From positions 1 to 30,663 of IMG/VR virus record IMGVR_UViG_3300042924_003604: a stretch of DNA of 30,663 nucleotides; one strand, written 5' to 3'. Shown piece by piece: positions 12,600 through 20,849 of this stretch. Within the stretch, counting starts at the first letter, position 1; each line of letters opens with the position of its first letter. Below the pieces are notes generated by a model. The model did not search any database. It saw nothing but the letters and a program-made list of their open reading frames with translations, and was not told where the DNA came from. Source of the DNA: a virus. Both the position numbers and the translations under genes were made by a program.

Positions 12600-14672
12600 C
12601 TACGCCACAGTGGCCGCCGCCACTTCCCGGGCGATGATGCTGCAGCCGTTGTCGTCTACCGGGTGGTGGGATGCCTGGATCGTCCAGGGGCCCAGTAGGG
12701 GGCCGCTGATGCTCTCGATCTCGTAGAGGTAAGACCAGATCGAGGAGGCCCCCACCGATGGGTTACGCGCCCGGTCCTGCCGCACGATGTCGCCGGCCCG
12801 GAGTGCAGCCAGCTGCGGCGTGGCATCACTCACAACCCAGGAGGCGTCATGGGTGATGTGCCGCCGCTGCGCCAGGCGTAGCGCACCAGCTCGGACCGCG
12901 TGGAGCTCTCGCGTGATGAACTCGGACCCATCCAGGTCCGTCCATGGGCCGTCGATGGCGGTGCCGGCGTAGCGCACCTCCGTGGCTTGGGTGACGCCCA
13001 CATCGTTCTCGGGCTGGTCGCGCCACAGCACCAGGGCCGCGAAAGGCTTGCGGTCAGCGATCGGCCGCCGGGTGATTTGGAACTGGCTGCTGTTCGATTC
13101 GTCGAACGTCATCACCGGCGTGAGGGGGCTGGTATCGATCGCGTGGGCGATGGTCACCGGCAGGGCCGGGCGGAGACCCAGCAGGCCCCATCGATCGGTG
13201 ACGCGCAGCAGGTGCATGGGCGCCATGAGGCTCAGGTACTCGCGCACGTTCGCCGGGTTGGCGATCACCCCATCGAACGTGATGCCATTGACGGCACAGA
13301 ACCTGGCAGCTGCGGTGAGGCCCGGCACGTCGATCAGCTGGGACGGCATCCGGCCGGAGGCGATCAGCAGGTGATGGGCCACATCAGGGAAAAGGTTCGT
13401 AGCGCCAGGCGTGCCTTCGATGAGGCGATGGATGGGCTGGCCGTTGCGGATGAAGAAGTGCGCCTGTCGCTTCCAGCCATCATCACCAGCTGGGTAGGTC
13501 TTGGAGAGGGAGACGGTGGTGAGGGCGGCGTAGGTGCCGCCGGTGCCGCAATAGATGGTCGCCTCAGGCTTGGGTAGGGGCTCGCTGTTCTCCTCGGTAA
13601 CGGTGACCCTGTACGAGACCGCCGGCAGACCGCCGTAGATGGTCGCGTAGTAGGTCCCTTCAACAGTCAGCGCGCTGGCAGTGATCGGCAGCAAGAAACC
13701 GCCATTGATCACCTCACGAATCTGGTAGTCGATGTCCCCGTAGGGCTGTGTTGAAGGTGGGCGAGAGATCTGGTATTGCGCCGTGGGCAGATAGCGACCA
13801 GCGGAAGCGCGATCAATGAACCACTGATTGCTTGCCACCCACCACATCATGGTTCCGAACGATCCGTAGCGAAGAAGCTCGGGGCTGTTCCCAGAACCAC
13901 TGGGGCCGGCAGAGGAATCGCTACTGGCATTCCACGCCAGGCTCTCGTAGTAGGCGGCTGTTGCAGGGTTGTAGATGACGGTGCCAGTAGTCCCCCCTCC
14001 ACCGCCTCCACCGCCTGATGAAATGCTGACGCTGAACTCCCCAGGCGTGCCCTTGTAAGCCTTGGTGTTTCCAACCGCCGGCCAGTTGATTGTTTTCTCT
14101 ACGCTAACCTCGAATCCGGTTATGTAGTTTCCGCTGCTTTTTATATCGACCGTCGCGACCTGGTCGTCAATATGATTCGCCAGTTCTTCATCTGTGCCGA
14201 AGCTGGACAGGTCAAAGAAGGCCCCGGCGCCAATGGCCTTCCCCTCCACCGTCTCGACTCGGCTGGTGGTGGTCACCTCGAAGCGCTGCTGGATGAAGTT
14301 GCCGGGTGCCCAGCTGGCAGCCCTGGCGCCATACGCCTGGGTGATCTCACCCGACACCAGCTGCGTGTCCCCCTGATAGGCATCCGTTGCGGCGATGGTG
14401 CCCAGCTGGCCATCCGCCAGCACCAGCAGGTAGGAGGCCGTTACCCGGTTGGCGATGTCGTTGGTGAAGCGGCATTCCGCAGCGGGCGGGCTGATGAGCA
14501 CCCCGCCGGTGGATCCGGTGCGCTTGCCGATCACCAGCGGAATCGCCTGCCCGAGCTCCAGCGCCGTCTGCTGCCCGTTCAGATCAGCCCTCACCGACAG
14601 GTTGTCATTGCGCACCACCTGCCGGCGCTGCGCGGCGAGCGTGGGGACGGCAACGGCGGGTGTGGAGGGCAT
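12600..14672 (-). CDS. tail tip/hub protein (gpJ-position)
   Basis: 690 residues, the largest protein after the tape measure. It lies immediately downstream of the tape measure and minor tail genes, where lambda-like phages encode the hub. The N-terminal part contains ELGQAIPLVIGKRTGSTGG then ECRFTNDIANRV and a strand YLLVLADGQLGTI, as in tail-tip proteins. A run of eight Gly (residues 220-227) links it to a variable middle. The C-terminal half (AHHLLIASGRMPSQLIDVPG, then a helix-strand FCAVNGITFDGVI) fits the hub core. The Gly run may be a flexible hinge. There are no metal-binding or lysin motifs. Confidence 0.68.
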   Translation of the reverse strand: MPSTPAVAVPTLAAQRRQVVRNDNLSVRADLNGQQTALELGQAIPLVIGKRTGSTGGVLISPPAAECRFTNDIANRVTASYLLVLADGQLGTIAATDAYQGDTQLVSGEITQAYGARAASWAPGNFIQQRFEVTTTSRVETVEGKAIGAGAFFDLSSFGTDEELANHIDDQVATVDIKSSGNYITGFEVSVEKTINWPAVGNTKAYKGTPGEFSVSISSGGGGGGGGTTGTVIYNPATAAYYESLAWNASSDSSAGPSGSGNSPELLRYGSFGTMMWWVASNQWFIDRASAGRYLPTAQYQISRPPSTQPYGDIDYQIREVINGGFLLPITASALTVEGTYYATIYGGLPAVSYRVTVTEENSEPLPKPEATIYCGTGGTYAALTTVSLSKTYPAGDDGWKRQAHFFIRNGQPIHRLIEGTPGATNLFPDVAHHLLIASGRMPSQLIDVPGLTAAARFCAVNGITFDGVIANPANVREYLSLMAPMHLLRVTDRWGLLGLRPALPVTIAHAIDTSPLTPVMTFDESNSSQFQITRRPIADRKPFAALVLWRDQPENDVGVTQATEVRYAGTAIDGPWTDLDGSEFITRELHAVRAGALRLAQRRHITHDASWVVSDATPQLAALRAGDIVRQDRARNPSVGASSIWSYLYEIESISGPLLGPWTIQASHHPVDDNGCSIIAREVAAATVA

Positions 14673-14675
14673 GGG

Positions 14676-15143
14676 TCAGAGACGGCAGGGGGTGCCCACG
14701 AGGGCGGTTGTGAACCGACGGGGCGGCACCTGCGCGCCGAGCGATTCCAGAGCGGAACCCACGGTGATCGTCACGGTCGAGGGGAACACCTCGCCGCCGC
14801 CAGTCACCTCACCGATCGCGGTCAACAGCACCACCTGCCCCGGCGGGGGGGTGTCGGGGCGTGTCGGGAGGTCGAATTGGTAGACGGTGATGGTGGCCAG
14901 CCAGCCTTCGGCCATGGCGTCATCGGCGGCGGTGGAGATCGCCGTGAGGCCCGGCAGGGTGATCGTGAGATCTGTTTCGTCAGCGCTGCCGGTGTTGGCC
15001 AGATCGCTGATTGAGAAGTCCACGAACTGGTAGGAGTCGGCCCCGATCGTGACCGGCGCCTGCCGATAGAAGCTCTGCAGGGCCAGCCCGGTGGCGTTGG
15101 TGGTCGGCTCCCACAGGCGGAGGAAGGTGGCGTGTTGGATCAT
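14676..15143 (-). CDS. minor tail protein between tape measure and hub
   Basis: 155 residues starting MIQHATFLRLWEPTTNATG, mostly beta, ending VGTPCRL. ATG 15143 overlaps the tape-measure stop by ATGA. The position corresponds to the gpM/gpL-type proteins of lambda that cap the tape measure and connect the hub. The sequence contains FVDFSISDLANTGSADETDL and a strand-rich core consistent with such proteins. No iron-sulfur Cys cluster like that of gpL is present (one Cys only). Confidence 0.6.
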   Translation of the reverse strand: MIQHATFLRLWEPTTNATGLALQSFYRQAPVTIGADSYQFVDFSISDLANTGSADETDLTITLPGLTAISTAADDAMAEGWLATITVYQFDLPTRPDTPPPGQVVLLTAIGEVTGGGEVFPSTVTITVGSALESLGAQVPPRRFTTALVGTPCRL

Positions 15144-17533
15144 CTGAGGCCCACCTGCTGGCGGTAGGAGGGCGACTTCAGGTTGCGACGCATCTCAGCA
15201 ACGGCCTGCCGAGCGGCATCACTGGCGAGGGTCTGGGCCTGCGCCAGCGTCACCCGGTCTTCGCCGTCTTGGCGCACCACCTTGGCCACGCGGGTGTTGA
15301 TGGTGATGCCGCCGCCGCCGGTTTCGCCAGCAGATCGCCGATTGCGCAGGGCTTCCAGTTCGCCGCGGATGGAATCAAGCGATGGTGTACCGGTGATCAG
15401 GCGGCCATAGGACGGGCTCACTTCAGTCACGCCAAACCCCAGCGAACGGATTGCCTCTGTCTTGATTCGCCCCTCATTGGCGCCTGTGATGCTTCTGCCC
15501 TCTTCCCGCCAGCCGGCCATGACTGCCCCCGCTGCGCGCATGTAATCGCCGGGGCTGTTGGCCAATGTTTCCAGCGCAATCTCCCGCCAGGATGGCTTGA
15601 GTGCTTGCGCACCCTTGGCGCCGCTGGCGATGTTGTTGGCGAAGGATCTAACCTTCGACCTTGGCACCACATACTCCGGTTCACCACCTTCACCGATCAG
15701 CGCGAGGGTGGGCTTGGTGACGTAGCCGCCCCTGGCGTACTGAGGAATCCGAATTCCGCCGATGGTGGTGTAGCTGCGTGGCGTCTGGTTGAAGCCGTAG
15801 TCAGTGGCACCAGTGGCCTGCAGCACCGACGACTGGTAGTTGACGTTTGCGATGTTGCGCCTGATGCCGCCGATCTGCCGGGCCTGGTTGAACTCCGCCT
15901 GTGCCGCATCGGCTGCCGCCTTGGCCTTGTCCAACTCCAGCCGGTAGTTCAGGATCTTCTCTAGGCCGATCTGCCCAGCGTTGTACATGGCAGCCGCCAG
16001 CGCCATCGTGGATTCGATCGCCTTGCGGTTCGAGATGGCGCGGTTCAACGCTGCCGCCTTCAGCTGCTCCTCCGCCTGGATCTGCAGGTTGGTGGCCTCC
16101 AGCTGGAGCCGCGCCGATTCGGCTTCCATCTGGGCAATCTGCCGCCCGATCGCCAGCTTCTCCTCATCTGTCTGGGCCAGCGCCAGCCGGTTCTGCAGGA
16201 TCGTCTTGCCGAGGTTGTTGTAGGCCTGCGCCAGGGTGTTCTCCTCACCCGCCAACGCAAGGCGCCGTTGCTGCGCTGCGGAGATCAGATCGATCTGAGC
16301 GGCCTGCTTTTCGTAGGCGCTGCCGGCACGCTCCAGCCAGTAGGCGCGACCTTCCTCCTCTTTGCGCAGCGCTTCGGCGGCGGCCTTCTGCGTCTCGGCG
16401 GCAGCGGCGGATTCCCGCTGCTTAAGTGTAATTTCCTCAAGATTGCCCTCTGCTTCCTTCATCGCCTTTCCAAAGTCCAATCCACTGCCAGCCAGCTTTT
16501 CGCCTTCTTCTTTCGCCTTCTTCATTTCAACCGCAATTTTTCCTATAGCAACCGCACCAATCCCAAGCCCAGCCGCAGCAGCAAGCAACCCGATCGGATT
16601 GGCCATCGTGGTGGCATTGAACAATCCTTGCGCCAGCGCAGCCGCAGCCACTGCACCCTGGTAAGCCTTGTAAGCGACAACGGCCGCCGCAATGGGGCCG
16701 GCAATTTTTACAAGCTCGACAACTGTTGATGCAATACCCTTCGCAAACGCACCGATCGCCCCTTCGTTTTGCTTGAGCCAATTTTGCCCTGTCGTAATCA
16801 GCCCGCCAATGAACTCAGTCCCTTTGATCATGCTGGGCAATAACTGTTCCAGTATGGTCACACCTAAAGACGTGAACTGCATCTTTAATGTTTCAATGCG
16901 ATCATTGTAAATGCCAGCGCTTTTTGCAAACTCCGTGGTTATTCCAGTATTCAATCCCCTGATTGCCTCTGACCCCGTGTTAAGCAATGGCACCAGAGCC
17001 GCACCACTGCGCCCGAATATCCTTATCGCAAGGCTGGCCTTTTCTGCGCCGTCTTCCATCACGGCAAACCTATCAATTAAATCAAACATCACCTCGTCCG
17101 GCTTTCTTAGCTTTCCAGATGTATCAACTGCAGACACCCCAAGAGTCTGCAAGGCGTTAGCGGCGTCCTTTCCCTGGCCTATCGCAATCTCGCCCATGCT
17201 TCGCGAAAGCCTGGTCAGGGCTTTCGCGACATCTTCCGTTTGCAAACCCGACATTCGCGCCGCGGCGCCAAGCTTTGCCAGCGACTCAACCGACGCGCCA
17301 GACCACTGCGAAAGCTCATCCAAGCCATCGGCCATGTCGATGATGCCCTTGGTGGCACTCGCCAGCCCGACTCCCCCCACGGCCACACCTAGGCCGGTGA
17401 AAGCAGTGGCGATGGCGCCAAGGCTAGAGGCGCTTTTCGTCAGCCCACCGATCGCAGTGCCCAGCGCCTTAACCTCACCCGCGCCGCTGGCCTTGGCGTT
17501 GATCTTGAAGAGCGCGTCATACGTTACGGCCAT
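15140..17533 (-). CDS. tail tape measure protein
   Basis: 797 residues. It fixes tail length and takes part in DNA delivery; at about 0.15 nm per residue it would set a tail near 120 nm. The N-terminal 250 residues are helical with the common MADGLDELSQWSGASVE-type segment. Two hydrophobic stretches follow (about 275-300, IAGPIAAAVVAYKAY; 310-335, IGLLAAAAGLGIGAVAIG). After them comes a long Ala/Glu/Lys coiled coil. The C-terminal part has the frequent tape-measure block YARGGYVTKPTLALIGEGGE. It starts at ATG 17533 sharing TGATG with the chaperone gene. Part of it (about 16430-17340) looks clearly poorer in G+C than the rest. Confidence 0.88.
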   Translation of the reverse strand: MAVTYDALFKINAKASGAGEVKALGTAIGGLTKSASSLGAIATAFTGLGVAVGGVGLASATKGIIDMADGLDELSQWSGASVESLAKLGAAARMSGLQTEDVAKALTRLSRSMGEIAIGQGKDAANALQTLGVSAVDTSGKLRKPDEVMFDLIDRFAVMEDGAEKASLAIRIFGRSGAALVPLLNTGSEAIRGLNTGITTEFAKSAGIYNDRIETLKMQFTSLGVTILEQLLPSMIKGTEFIGGLITTGQNWLKQNEGAIGAFAKGIASTVVELVKIAGPIAAAVVAYKAYQGAVAAAALAQGLFNATTMANPIGLLAAAAGLGIGAVAIGKIAVEMKKAKEEGEKLAGSGLDFGKAMKEAEGNLEEITLKQRESAAAAETQKAAAEALRKEEEGRAYWLERAGSAYEKQAAQIDLISAAQQRRLALAGEENTLAQAYNNLGKTILQNRLALAQTDEEKLAIGRQIAQMEAESARLQLEATNLQIQAEEQLKAAALNRAISNRKAIESTMALAAAMYNAGQIGLEKILNYRLELDKAKAAADAAQAEFNQARQIGGIRRNIANVNYQSSVLQATGATDYGFNQTPRSYTTIGGIRIPQYARGGYVTKPTLALIGEGGEPEYVVPRSKVRSFANNIASGAKGAQALKPSWREIALETLANSPGDYMRAAGAVMAGWREEGRSITGANEGRIKTEAIRSLGFGVTEVSPSYGRLITGTPSLDSIRGELEALRNRRSAGETGGGGITINTRVAKVVRQDGEDRVTLAQAQTLASDAARQAVAEMRRNLKSPSYRQQVGLR

Positions 17534-17946
17534 CAGGATTCCTCGCTGCTGTCAGGCTTCGCCACGCGGAACTCATGTAGCCAGGTTCCCTCCATGATAC
17601 CCACGTCCGCCAACAACGCCGCCCGCTTCTTCCGCTTCACCCCATCCAGCTCCATGATCGACAGCAGCACGCCATAGTCCAGGCCGAGGTAGCCGTTGGG
17701 GCCGGTGCGCCATTGGGTCAGCACCCGGCAGAACAGCTCCACCGCTGGCACCGCCTCTGGCTCGATCTCCAGGTCTTCCTCTGGTGGCACCGCCAGCGCT
17801 TCCGGTGGCAAGGTCACCCCCTGAAGCGCTGCCGTTTCCCGTAACTTTTCGGCCGCATCATCCAACCCCTTGCGATCATCCCGCAAGAGGTAGCGTGCGA
17901 CCGCTTCTAGTTTTTTGCCTTCTTCCCGCTGAGCGATTCGTTCCAC
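17533..17946 (-). CDS. frameshift extension of the tail assembly chaperone (gpT-like)
   Basis: This frame overlaps the end of the upstream chaperone frame and lies -1 to it. It opens with GTG 17946, but it is more likely entered at the slippery site: after AAAAAAC the -1 frame reads Leu-Glu-Ala-Val-Ala and continues for 125 codons, giving a 251-residue fusion. The body is helical and acidic (KGLDDAAEKLRETAALQG; EDLEIEPEAVPAVELF). In lambda the G and GT proteins made this way coat the tape measure during tail assembly. The position between tube and tape-measure genes is exactly that of G/T. Confidence 0.78.
   Translation of the reverse strand: MERIAQREEGKKLEAVARYLLRDDRKGLDDAAEKLRETAALQGVTLPPEALAVPPEEDLEIEPEAVPAVELFCRVLTQWRTGPNGYLGLDYGVLLSIMELDGVKRKKRAALLADVGIMEGTWLHEFRVAKPDSSEES
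17866..17890 (-). other. hairpin downstream of the frameshift site
   Basis: On the - strand CCTCTTGCG (17890-17882) can pair with CGCAAGGGG (17874-17866), a 9-bp stem with one G-U pair and a 7-nt loop. It begins 19 nt after the slippery heptamer, farther than the usual 5-9 nt, so its role as a stimulator is uncertain. Confidence 0.4.
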
Positions 17947-18287
17947 GCCTCGACGATCGCCCGGGCGGCGCCGCCGTAGGAGAGGAGCTGCTCCAATCCT
18001 TCGGCCGTGAACGGCACCGTGCCAGCATCACCGGGCATGTCCTCCCAGCCGATCATCACCTCTGGCGCGATGCCAAGGTCAGTGTCGGAATCCTTGGGCT
18101 CCGATCCGGTCATCAGTGAACGATTCGCACTCAGTGCACGCTTCAGAATCGCCTCCGATTCCTGCTGCGTGAACCGCTTGAATCGCCCCTGAAACTCCAG
18201 GGTTTCAATATCACCCCCATCAACCGGAACAGGCACCTTCACCGGCCACTTGTAGGAATCACTGAGCTTGCCAAAAGTGAGCGCCAT
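17907..18287 (-). CDS. tail assembly chaperone (gpG-like)
   Basis: 126 residues starting MALTFGKLSDSYKWPVKV, a beta-rich first half (VPVDGGDIETLEFQGRFKRF) then helices (ESEAILKRALSANRS; EGLEQLLSYGGAARAIVEAW). The length, the place directly after the tube gene and the overlapping -1 frame identify it as the short tail chaperone. It ends Gly-Lys-Lys-Ala-Lys-Asn-stop, the last codons being the slippery sequence GCA AAA AAC TAG. Confidence 0.78.
   Translation of the reverse strand: MALTFGKLSDSYKWPVKVPVPVDGGDIETLEFQGRFKRFTQQESEAILKRALSANRSLMTGSEPKDSDTDLGIAPEVMIGWEDMPGDAGTVPFTAEGLEQLLSYGGAARAIVEAWNESLSGKKAKN
17910..17916 (-). promoter_or_regulatory. -1 ribosomal frameshift heptamer A AAA AAC
   Basis: Read on the - strand, codons GCA AAA AAC are followed at once by the zero-frame stop TAG. 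A-AAA-AAC in this phase (X XXY YYZ) is a classical -1 slippery sequence, and a -1 shift enters the long downstream frame. A purine stretch GGGAAGAAGG lies just upstream. Confidence 0.8.
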
Positions 18288-18307
18288 AGTTGGATAGGCG
18301 AGACCCC

Positions 18308-19261
18308 TTAAGTATAGGCGATCGACAGCTCAGAGGTTCCATCGGTCGAGATCGGCGCAAACGGTAGGTTGATGAACCTGGTCCCGTTGTCGAGCGTCGC
18401 AAAGCTCTGCTCGTAGATGTCCGCCTTGCCGACCGTGACGGTGCTACGAGTGCCGGCCGTCCCGCCGGTGTGGCCCACCACGATCGGGTAGGTCAGGTCA
18501 GACTCAGCCAGCGCCCAGAAGTTCTGGCCCGCGATCAGCTTGTCTTCCACCTGGATGCGCCCCTCGGGGTTCGATCCGGTCATCGACAGCTTCTCAGTGC
18601 AGCCGGCCCGGTTGGAATGTACCAGGTCGTTGTTCAGCGCCACCTCAAACTCCGACATGCAGCACGCCACAGCGTTGATCGTCACCAATGGCGTGTTGGT
18701 GCTGTTCACCTCCACCGCCAGGCCCTGGTTCGCGTAGGTGCCGGCTGCGTAGGTGATATCAGTCGGCTGGCTGTAGATCCCTTGAAACTCGAAGTCGATC
18801 CTCGGATATTCGCCGCTGTTGCGGATGATGGTCGCGGTTCCGTAGGCGCCGGAGAACTGGTGCTGAATCGCCTGGCCGCTGGCCGTGTCCTTCTCCACCC
18901 ATCGCATCGTCAGCGACTTGATGCCGGTGCTCACCAATGAGTAGGTGACGGACACACCGGTAACGATGGTCTCGGTGAAGCGGCACGCCAGCAGCAGGGG
19001 CCCATAGGCCGGGGCAGTCCCCACCACCCCGCTGCCGCCATCCTCGACCGAAAAAGTCATCGTCACCCGCTTGTTGATCAGCCGCTTTCGGTCAGCACCG
19101 AACCAGGGCTTGGCCTGGCCGCGCTCCAACCGATCGGCCACCAGCGGCGACAGCTCCGGATCCTTGAGGATCAGCAGCGGGGTGTAGGGGCTCGCCGGGG
19201 GCGTGCCGTAGATGGCCTCCTCCTTGAACGTGAGGAGGGCCTGGTTCCTGTTGATGGGCAT
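18308..19261 (-). CDS. major tail tube protein
   Basis: 317 residues (MPINRNQALLTFKEEAIYG). The opening T-F-K-E-E-A-x-Y-G-T-P and the later KDPELSPLVADRLERG plus FEFQGIYSQPTDI are typical of siphophage tail tube subunits. An Ig-like or beta C-terminus (RSTVTVGKADIYEQSFATLD) follows. The tube protein lies between the tail-end protein and the chaperones, as expected. It is longer than lambda gpV (246) and may carry an extra domain. A short region with adjacent Cys (VACCMSEF) is unusual but not diagnostic. Confidence 0.8.
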   Translation of the reverse strand: MPINRNQALLTFKEEAIYGTPPASPYTPLLILKDPELSPLVADRLERGQAKPWFGADRKRLINKRVTMTFSVEDGGSGVVGTAPAYGPLLLACRFTETIVTGVSVTYSLVSTGIKSLTMRWVEKDTASGQAIQHQFSGAYGTATIIRNSGEYPRIDFEFQGIYSQPTDITYAAGTYANQGLAVEVNSTNTPLVTINAVACCMSEFEVALNNDLVHSNRAGCTEKLSMTGSNPEGRIQVEDKLIAGQNFWALAESDLTYPIVVGHTGGTAGTRSTVTVGKADIYEQSFATLDNGTRFINLPFAPISTDGTSELSIAYT

Positions 19262-19267
19262 GGCGAC

Positions 19268-19543
19268 TTAGGGGGAGGTGGTGCCGGAGGAGCTGCCGGT
19301 GCCAGCACCAGCCGCCGGGGCGCTCGTGCCGGTGCCAGTGCCGCCCGTGCCGCCGGTACCGGTGCCGGCGTGCGGGTCGGTGTGGGTGGCGCCGGCATGC
19401 CCAGCAGGGGCCGCAGGATCGGGCGCATGGTCCAGCTCTGGCGTATCGGTGCGACGCCATTTCGTCTCAGAGGGGCCCCGCTCGAAGTGGCCACACACGT
19501 CAGGAAGCGGCACTTCAACCACAGCTGGCTTCGCGTCTGGCAT
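19268..19543 (-). CDS. small protein with Gly/Thr repeat tail
   Basis: 91 residues. The first 40 (MPDAKPAVVEVPLPDVCGHF, then ERGPSETKWRRTDTPELDH) look like a real folded start. The rest is low-complexity Ala/Gly/Thr (GTGTGGTGGTGTGT). The ATG shares TGATG with the upstream tail-end gene and the stop is 6 nt before the tube gene, so it belongs to the operon. The function is unknown; a disordered tail of this kind may be surface-exposed in the virion. The opposite strand also has an open frame here, a shadow of the GC-rich repeat. Confidence 0.5.
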   Translation of the reverse strand: MPDAKPAVVEVPLPDVCGHFERGPSETKWRRTDTPELDHAPDPAAPAGHAGATHTDPHAGTGTGGTGGTGTGTSAPAAGAGTGSSSGTTSP

Positions 19544-19986
19544 CAGATCGTGAGGTCATTCTCCCTCGTAACATAATCGATCTGGTAACCCATGTCGACG
19601 ACGCCTGGCCCTTCGTTTCCCTTGTCCGGTTGCCAGCGAGTCGCCAGCGGTCTGACCGCCGTGGCCAATCCTCCGAGGGTTGTATCTGCCATCAGGATTT
19701 GATGAATGCTGACCCTGGTGGGATCCGCCAGGCGTGATACCGCGCCGCCGGTGATCAGGATGTAGATGCGGACCGTCAGCAGCCAACGGGTGCGGCAGCT
19801 GGTGAAGGCTGGCGTCGGATCATCCACGTCAGGCAGCACCACCAACGCGGGGAGCTCCGCCTGCGCGAACGCCTCGGCCCGGTCCCGGTAGACGCGCCCA
19901 CCAACACCAGCCGCGGCCCCGAGGATGCCGGCGCCCTGGGTGGTGCCGGTGAGGTGTTGCAGGATCTGCTCGCAGCGGCTGGGCAT
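19543..19986 (-). CDS. tail terminator / gpU-position protein
   Basis: 147 residues. Pattern: N-terminal helix (RCEQILQHLTGT), then GGRVYRDRAEAFAQAELPAL followed by VVLP, then strand TRWLLTVRIYILITG and a helix (VSIHQILMADTTLGGLATAV). This is the layout of phage tail-end proteins of the gpU or DUF3168-like type, which close the tail tube at the head-proximal end. It precedes the tube gene, as U precedes V in lambda. Confidence 0.7.
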   Translation of the reverse strand: MPSRCEQILQHLTGTTQGAGILGAAAGVGGRVYRDRAEAFAQAELPALVVLPDVDDPTPAFTSCRTRWLLTVRIYILITGGAVSRLADPTRVSIHQILMADTTLGGLATAVRPLATRWQPDKGNEGPGVVDMGYQIDYVTRENDLTI

Positions 19987-19989
19987 GGG

Positions 19990-20214
19990 TCAACGCCTCG
20001 GGATGGTGGAATGATGGCCGCCGGGTGGGGCCATCTCGTGCCGCACCTCCTGCCGCAGGATGCGGCGTTCATGCTGATCCGTCAGCTCCTCCAGCCGCTC
20101 CAATCGGTAGCGGTTGGCATCGACGCGAAACGGCTCTGAGATGATGCGCAACAGGAATCCGGCGGCGATGATGCCGAGCACGCCGATCGCCAGATCTCGC
20201 CAGGCGCGGGTCAT
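19990..20214 (-). CDS. 74-residue membrane-anchored coiled-coil protein
   Basis: The N-terminal 24 residues include one membrane helix (LAIGVLGIIAAGFLLRII). A charged coiled coil follows (ANRYRLERLEELTDQHERRI), then a basic tail. The start overlaps the fibre-assembly-like gene by ATGA. It looks like a small inner-membrane protein, out of place among virion genes; a spanin- or superinfection-type role is possible but unsupported. Confidence 0.55.
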   Translation of the reverse strand: MTRAWRDLAIGVLGIIAAGFLLRIISEPFRVDANRYRLERLEELTDQHERRILRQEVRHEMAPPGGHHSTIPRR

Positions 20215-20774
20215 GGCGCTACCGGCGGCCCTGCTGGAGCAGCGGCAATCGCCGCCTGAAAATCAGCCGGTAGGTGATGGGCAGCGGCCAGGGCGCGGAA
20301 GCGGTCGAGCGTGTCGGCGGGTGGATTGGTGGCGATCAGCCATTCGGTCCAGATCGGCGTGAATCGATCCAGGTGCCCATCTTCCACCTCTTGCAGGGCA
20401 TGACCCAGGCTGAGCGCTGCCACCTGGGACAGCCGGCCCAGGTCGTTGATCGTGGCCACAATGAGCGGCTCGCCTTGCAGGGCGATATCAAACCCGATCC
20501 AGTCGGGCTCGGGGGGCTGCGGTGGTAGATCCACCAACCGCCAAGCCTGCCGCCATTGGCCGCCGGTCTCAACCGGCTGGATCTCCTCCACCCGCTGGCC
20601 GGGGCCAGCAACAGGAGGAGCCGTGGGGGCGACGACGCGCCAGCCGTAGGGCGCTACGTCCTCGTCGCGTGGGTTGTCGCCCACGGCCAGGTCGGGGAAC
20701 GCGGCGCGGAAATCCGCAACCGAGCGCGGGTAGAGGTCGGGGGTGGAGGGGGTGTAGAGAATGGCGACGGTCAT
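20211..20774 (-). CDS. tail fibre assembly-like protein
   Basis: 187 residues. The first part, SVADFRAAFPDLAVGDNPRD then EDVAPYGWRVV, and GGQWRQAWRLVDLPPQPPEP, is the pattern of proteins that follow tail-fibre genes in tailed phages (S-x-x-x-F-R-x-x-F-P ... L-A-P-Y-G-V ... D-G-x-W-x-Q-x-W-x-V). The second half is helical (SLGHALQEVEDGHLDRFTPI). Such proteins help fold or attach fibres. The ATG lies 75 nt after the glycine-rich gene, the largest gap inside the late block; no terminator or promoter is evident in that gap. Confidence 0.62.
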   Translation of the reverse strand: MTVAILYTPSTPDLYPRSVADFRAAFPDLAVGDNPRDEDVAPYGWRVVAPTAPPVAGPGQRVEEIQPVETGGQWRQAWRLVDLPPQPPEPDWIGFDIALQGEPLIVATINDLGRLSQVAALSLGHALQEVEDGHLDRFTPIWTEWLIATNPPADTLDRFRALAAAHHLPADFQAAIAAAPAGPPVAP

Positions 20775-20849
20775 CGGAAATCAAGAAATGGGGCGGTCAA
20801 AGCGGGGCTGTTGGCGGTCTGCTGGGTGCAAATAAGGCGGAGCATAGTT

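Noticed and set aside
14172-15014. A 280-residue + strand frame opposite the hub and minor tail genes
   Set aside because: An antisense shadow spanning two genes that fit the late operon; no supporting motif.
17533-17946. Independent translation of the second chaperone frame from GTG 17946
   Set aside because: No ribosome site fits this GTG, while the slippery heptamer places a -1 shift exactly into this frame.
19278-19553. A 91-residue + strand frame opposite the Gly/Thr repeat protein
   Set aside because: It is made of Pro/Val repeats complementary to the Gly/Thr repeat; the - strand frame fits the operon with TGATG spacing.
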